Origin: CAILZL01 sp035548495
GTDB taxonomy: Bacteria; Pseudomonadota; Gammaproteobacteria; Steroidobacterales; Steroidobacteraceae
Length of the DNA: 64,000 bases
Direction of reading: 5' to 3'
NCBI GenBank assembly: GCA_035548495.1
Contig: DASZSV010000043.1
Coordinates: 1-64,000, forward strand
The notes beneath the pieces were generated by a model. It ran no database searches and had not been told where the DNA came from. It worked only from the letters and a program-made list of their open reading frames with translations. A program made the position numbers and the translations under genes. This document shows, piece by piece, positions 60,288 through 64,000 of the stretch (position 1 is its first letter; every line of letters starts with the position of its first letter).

Positions 60288-62405
60288 GTGCAAAACACGC
60301 TGATAACCATTGTTCTGGCGCCGCTGATTGGCGCGCTGATTGCCGGATTGTTTGGCCGCAGGATCGGCCGGGTGCTGTCGCATTCCGTGACCATTCTCGG
60401 TGTGGCCATTGCGTGCGGCTTGTCCATCCATGTATTGCAGCAATTGCTCAGCGGCGAAGCGCAGAATTTCTACGGCAATGTATATACGTGGCTGGTGAGC
60501 GATGGCGTGCAGATGAATGTGGGCTTCATGGTGGACCGGCTCACTGCGCTGATGATGGTCGTTGTTACTTTTGTTTCGTTGTGCGTGCATGTCTATACCA
60601 TCGGATACATGCATGATGATCCGGGTTATCAGCGCTTCTTCGCGTACATCTCGCTGTTCACCTTCTCCATGCTGATGCTGGTGATGTCGAACAACTTCAT
60701 GCAGTTGTTCTTCGGCTGGGAAGCTGTGGGTGTCGTTTCTTATCTGCTGATCGGCTTCTGGTATACACGGCCCACCGCCATCTTCGCCAACCTGAAGGCT
60801 TTTCTTGTCAACCGCGTTGGTGATTTCGGTTTTGTGCTAGGTATTGCCGCCGTGCTGCATTACACCGGCTCGCTGGATTACCGCACGGTGTTCGATCATG
60901 CGAATCAGGCGTTCGCCGGCAGGATGATGGAAATCATTCCCGGTGTGCAGTGGAGTGCAATCACCGTTGCGTGTTTGTGCTTGTTCGTCGGGGCGATGGG
61001 CAAGTCGGCGCAGATGCCGTTGCATGTATGGTTGCCGGATTCAATGGAAGGCCCGACGCCGATCTCTGCATTGATCCATGCGGCGACCATGGTGACAGCG
61101 GGCATTTTCATGGTGGCACGCATGTCGCCGTTGTTTGAAATGTCCGAGACCGCACTCAGCACCATTCTCATCATTGGCGCATCCACGGCGTTTTTCATGG
61201 GCTTGCTGGGCATGGTGAACAATGACATCAAGCGCGTGATTGCCTATTCAACCTTGTCACAACTCGGTTACATGACGGTGGCGCTGGGTGTTTCGGCATA
61301 TGCAGGCGCGATTTTTCATCTCATGACCCATGCGTTTTTCAAAGCCCTGCTGTTCCTTGCAGCGGGTTCGGTGATCATCGGCATGCATCACGAACAGGAC
61401 ATGCGCAAGATGGGTGGTTTGAAAAAATACATGCCCATCACTTACTGGACTTCATTGATCGGGTCGCTGGCTTTGATCGGCTTTCCCGGCACATCAGGCT
61501 TTTTTTCCAAGGATGCGTTGATTGAGGCAGTGAATGCATCACGTCTGCCCGGTGCGACTTACGCATACTGGTGTGTATTCCTTGGCGTGTTTGTTACCGC
61601 CTTCTACAGCTTCCGGCTGATCTTCATGACCTTTCATGGTGAAGAGCGTTTCGCCACATCTCATGAAGAGCCTCATGAAGATCCCGCTGAAGCCACCACC
61701 GTTCCCAATGCACGCAGCAAGACCGGACCGCAGGTGGTGACGCATGATGATCATGGTCATGATGCACATGCAACCCATGGCGACGATCACGGCCATCATG
61801 ATGAGCATCATCACAGCGGGCCGCCACATGAAAGTCCGTGGGTGGTGACTGTGCCATTGATACTGCTTGCGATTCCGTCGCTGTTTATTGGCTGGTTCAC
61901 CATTCAACCCATATTGTTTGGCGATTATTTTGGTTCCGCGATTCACGTGAGCGAAGCGCACAATGTTCTGGGAGAACTGGGACGTGAGTTCCATGGTTCG
62001 GGACAATTTATCATGGATGGTTTGCAGCATGCGCCGGTATGGCTGGCGCTGTTCGGCGTATTTGTCGCCTGGTTCATGTATCTCAAGAAACCGGAACTGC
62101 CGGCAAAAGTAGCGAATGCCTTTGCACCGTTGTACACGCTGCTCAGCAACAAGTTTTATTTTGATGAAATTTATTTTGCGGTGTTTGCCAAAGGCAGCCG
62201 CAATCTCGGCAAGGCATTGTGGACAGTGAGTGATGCCGGCCTGATTGATGGTGTGATCGTCAACGGCTCGGCACGTACCGTCGGCTGGCTTGCCGGCATC
62301 GTACGTGGCATCCAGACGGGACGTTTGTACGGTTATGCATTCGCCATGATCATTGGTCTGGCAGCGATGCTGGGATGGTTTGTGGTGTGGCCACTGTTTA
62401 AGTAA
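60288..62405 (+). CDS. nuoL: NADH-quinone oxidoreductase subunit L
   Basis: Distal antiporter-like subunit with the long lateral helix. 705 residues, longer than E. coli NuoL (613). GTG start at 60288 with AAGGG about 6 bases upstream. Core motifs: FFGWEAVGVVSYLLIGFW, HVWLPDSMEGPTPISALIHA, STLSQLGYMTVALGVSAY, LMTHAFFKALLFLAAGSVI. The extra length includes a cytoplasmic/periplasmic loop rich in His and Asp at residues 486-514 (12 His and 6 Asp in 29 residues; bases 61743-61829). nuoM follows only after a 247-bp gap. Confidence 0.96.
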   Translation: MQNTLITIVLAPLIGALIAGLFGRRIGRVLSHSVTILGVAIACGLSIHVLQQLLSGEAQNFYGNVYTWLVSDGVQMNVGFMVDRLTALMMVVVTFVSLCVHVYTIGYMHDDPGYQRFFAYISLFTFSMLMLVMSNNFMQLFFGWEAVGVVSYLLIGFWYTRPTAIFANLKAFLVNRVGDFGFVLGIAAVLHYTGSLDYRTVFDHANQAFAGRMMEIIPGVQWSAITVACLCLFVGAMGKSAQMPLHVWLPDSMEGPTPISALIHAATMVTAGIFMVARMSPLFEMSETALSTILIIGASTAFFMGLLGMVNNDIKRVIAYSTLSQLGYMTVALGVSAYAGAIFHLMTHAFFKALLFLAAGSVIIGMHHEQDMRKMGGLKKYMPITYWTSLIGSLALIGFPGTSGFFSKDALIEAVNASRLPGATYAYWCVFLGVFVTAFYSFRLIFMTFHGEERFATSHEEPHEDPAEATTVPNARSKTGPQVVTHDDHGHDAHATHGDDHGHHDEHHHSGPPHESPWVVTVPLILLAIPSLFIGWFTIQPILFGDYFGSAIHVSEAHNVLGELGREFHGSGQFIMDGLQHAPVWLALFGVFVAWFMYLKKPELPAKVANAFAPLYTLLSNKFYFDEIYFAVFAKGSRNLGKALWTVSDAGLIDGVIVNGSARTVGWLAGIVRGIQTGRLYGYAFAMIIGLAAMLGWFVVWPLFK

Positions 62406-62431
62406 ACGTTGAGTTTGCGCCACTGTGTCAT

Positions 62432-62447
62432 TCCCGCGAAAGCGGGA
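62432..62447. repeat. REP-like hairpin between nuoL and nuoM
   Basis: GTCATTCCCGCGAAAGCGGGATC hairpin core: TCCCGC (62432-62437) pairs with GCGGGA (62442-62447). A CATCGGC-TTT-GCCGATG hairpin follows at 62473-62489 and a CCG-rich remnant near 62571. The same family as the folP-glmM hairpin. It splits nuoL from nuoM, which normally lie close together. Confidence 0.8.
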
Positions 62448-62652
62448 TCGCGGAAACTGGAGTTGAAGCAAACATCGGCTTTGCCGATGGCCCGGAGGCG
62501 GACAGCAGGAAGATGTTCGTAATCCAGTAAGACAATTTCTTTATGGAAGGAAAAATTTAATTACTGGTTCTCCGTTTGCGCGGGGAATACGTTGAGGTGA
62601 TCCGTCGGGTTTGTGAGTTTTGATTTGAATATAGTTTTATCAGAGCATATTA

Positions 62653-64000
62653 ATGATTGACTGGCCCATATTAAGTGTACTCATCTGGCTGCCCATGATT
62701 GCCGGCGCACTGCTGCTGGTGCTGGGCGATCGCGTGCCGCTGACACGCTGGCTGGCGTTGCTGGCATCAGTTGCAACATTCATTCTGTCGCTGCCATTGT
62801 GGATGCACTTCGACACCACTTCGGCGGCAATGCAATTCACCGAATGGCGCTACTGGATTCCCACTTTCAATGCGACGTATCACCTCGGTGTGGATGGCAT
62901 TGCCATGCCGCTGATCATTCTCACTACATTCATCACGCCCATGGTCATTATTGCGGGATGGACGGTGATCGAGAAAAAGCAGAATCAATATTTCGCCGCC
63001 TTTCTGATTCTGGAAGGCCTGATGATCGGTGTATTCGCTGCCATGGATGCGTTGCTGTTCTATGTGTTCTGGGAAGCCATGTTGATACCGATGTTCATCA
63101 TCATCGGTGTGTGGGGCGGACCGCGGCGCGTATACGCAACCATCAAGTTTTTCCTGTATACGTTCCTGGGTTCGGTGTTCATGCTGGTGGCATTGATTTA
63201 CCTGTATCTCAAATCCGGATCGTACGAACTGGCCAGCTTTTACAAGTTGCCGCTGAATTTGCATGAACAAACGCTGATCTTCATTGCTTTCCTGCTGGCG
63301 TTTGCCGTGAAGGTGCCGATGTGGCCGGTGCATACCTGGTTGCCGGATGCGCACGTTGAAGCGCCCACGGGCGGCTCTGTCATTCTGGCGGCCATCATGT
63401 TGAAGATGGGTGGGTATGGCTTCCTGCGTTTCTCATTACCCATTACGCCGGATGCCTCTCATCAACTCGACTGGTTGATGATCAGCCTGTCATTGATCGC
63501 CGTGGTTTATATCGGCTTTGTTGCACTGGTGCAGCAGGACATGAAGAAGCTGATTGCCTATTCATCCATTGCACACATGGGCTTTGTCACGCTGGGTGCG
63601 TTCATTGCATGGGACATTCAGCGTGCCACGGGTGGTTTGCAAGGCGCCGTGATGGGACTGGATGGCGCCATGGTGCAGATGATTTCACATGGCCTGGTGT
63701 CCGGCGCATTGTTCCTCGGTGTGGGCGTGATGTATGACCGCGTGCACAGCCGCGAGATCAGCGCCTACGGCGGCGTAGTCAACAAGATGCCGGTGTTTGC
63801 CGCGTTTTTTGTGCTGTTTGCAATGGCCAACTCCGGTCTGCCTGCGACATCGGGATTTGTCGGTGAATTCCTGGTGATCCTTGCCAGCTTCCATGCGGAT
63901 TTCTGGTATGCCTTCCTTGCCGCGCTCACCTTGATTCTCGGTGCGGCTTATACATTGTGGCTGGTCAAGCGCGTGATCTTTGGTGCGGTTGGCAATGATC
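62653..64000 (+). CDS. nuoM: NADH-quinone oxidoreductase subunit M, partial (3' end outside window)
   Basis: Antiporter-like membrane subunit. 449 residues visible, no stop before the window edge; full length is about 500. Core motifs: FYVFWEAMLIPMFIIIGVWG, VKVPMWPVHTWLPDAHVEAP, AYSSIAHMGFVTLG and MISHGLVSGALFLGVGVMYD, with the key Lys and Glu residues of the proton path. Start ATG 62653 follows GAGCAT with no strong ribosome site. nuoN should follow outside the window. Confidence 0.97.
   Translation, partial: MIDWPILSVLIWLPMIAGALLLVLGDRVPLTRWLALLASVATFILSLPLWMHFDTTSAAMQFTEWRYWIPTFNATYHLGVDGIAMPLIILTTFITPMVIIAGWTVIEKKQNQYFAAFLILEGLMIGVFAAMDALLFYVFWEAMLIPMFIIIGVWGGPRRVYATIKFFLYTFLGSVFMLVALIYLYLKSGSYELASFYKLPLNLHEQTLIFIAFLLAFAVKVPMWPVHTWLPDAHVEAPTGGSVILAAIMLKMGGYGFLRFSLPITPDASHQLDWLMISLSLIAVVYIGFVALVQQDMKKLIAYSSIAHMGFVTLGAFIAWDIQRATGGLQGAVMGLDGAMVQMISHGLVSGALFLGVGVMYDRVHSREISAYGGVVNKMPVFAAFFVLFAMANSGLPATSGFVGEFLVILASFHADFWYAFLAALTLILGAAYTLWLVKRVIFGAVGND

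Noticed and set aside
1..64000. CRISPR arrays, rRNA, insertion sequences, toxin-antitoxin pairs
   Set aside because: Looked for regularly spaced repeats, rRNA motifs, transposase motifs and small paired genes on both strands; none was supported.

Overview
The window reads as chromosome from a gammaproteobacterium. The order smpB, ratA, bamE, fur, nadK/recN, hrcA-grpE-dnaK-dnaJ, dapB, carAB-greA, yhbY/rlmE, ftsH, folP, glmM, tpiA, secG, tRNA-Leu, nuoA-M is the classical gammaproteobacterial arrangement, and the direct step from secG and tRNA-Leu into the nuo operon resembles Xanthomonadales/Nevskiales-type genomes. Heptose-precursor genes and BamE indicate a Gram-negative outer membrane with LPS. 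No mobile element, integrase, CRISPR array or rRNA was seen, and the species cannot be named from sequence alone.

Bases 1-25240 are the accessory, surface-polysaccharide half. A WecA-type initiating transferase (cut by the window edge) and the heptose genes hldD, hldE and gmhB come first, followed by a KefB/C-type antiporter. Next is an exopolysaccharide locus: outer-membrane export protein, chain-length determinant, CpsD/EpsG-like ATPase, two glycosyltransferases, a Wzx-like flippase and a secreted GH5 glycanase. No Wzy polymerase was recognised. Immediately downstream lies an unusual four-gene cassette: a stand-alone carrier protein, an acyl-CoA-dehydrogenase-fold flavoprotein, a seryl-tRNA-synthetase-like amino acid:carrier-protein ligase and a DUF1839 protein with BtrH-like features. 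A diverged GH2 protein, a PHPT-type initiating sugar-phosphate transferase, a flavin reductase-MarR fusion and a GtrA/GtrB-like pair follow. The carrier cassette is the best candidate for an undescribed system: it looks able to load, oxidise and transfer an amino-acid-derived group, perhaps onto the polysaccharide.

Bases 25241-49924 are core housekeeping: trans-translation (smpB), outer-membrane assembly (bamE), iron regulation (fur), DNA repair and NAD kinase, the heat-shock operon, lysine and carbamoyl-phosphate biosynthesis, transcript cleavage (greA), ribosome maturation (yhbY, rlmE), FtsH, folate, cell-wall precursor, glycolysis, secretion and tRNA-Leu(GAG). Three sigma-32-like promoters, each with a 13-nt spacer, precede hrcA, grpE and dnaK, and no CIRCE operator was found. 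A close AAC(3)-I-type acetyltransferase sits between yhbY and rlmE, genes that are usually direct neighbours.

Bases 50478-64000 encode respiratory complex I, nuoA to nuoM (nuoM runs off the end; nuoN would lie beyond). The operon is interrupted by repeat-bearing gaps between nuoE and nuoF and between nuoL and nuoM.

The intergenic DNA carries several long inverted repeats and dispersed palindromes, including perfect or near-perfect arms of 30-34 bp, that no gene explains.
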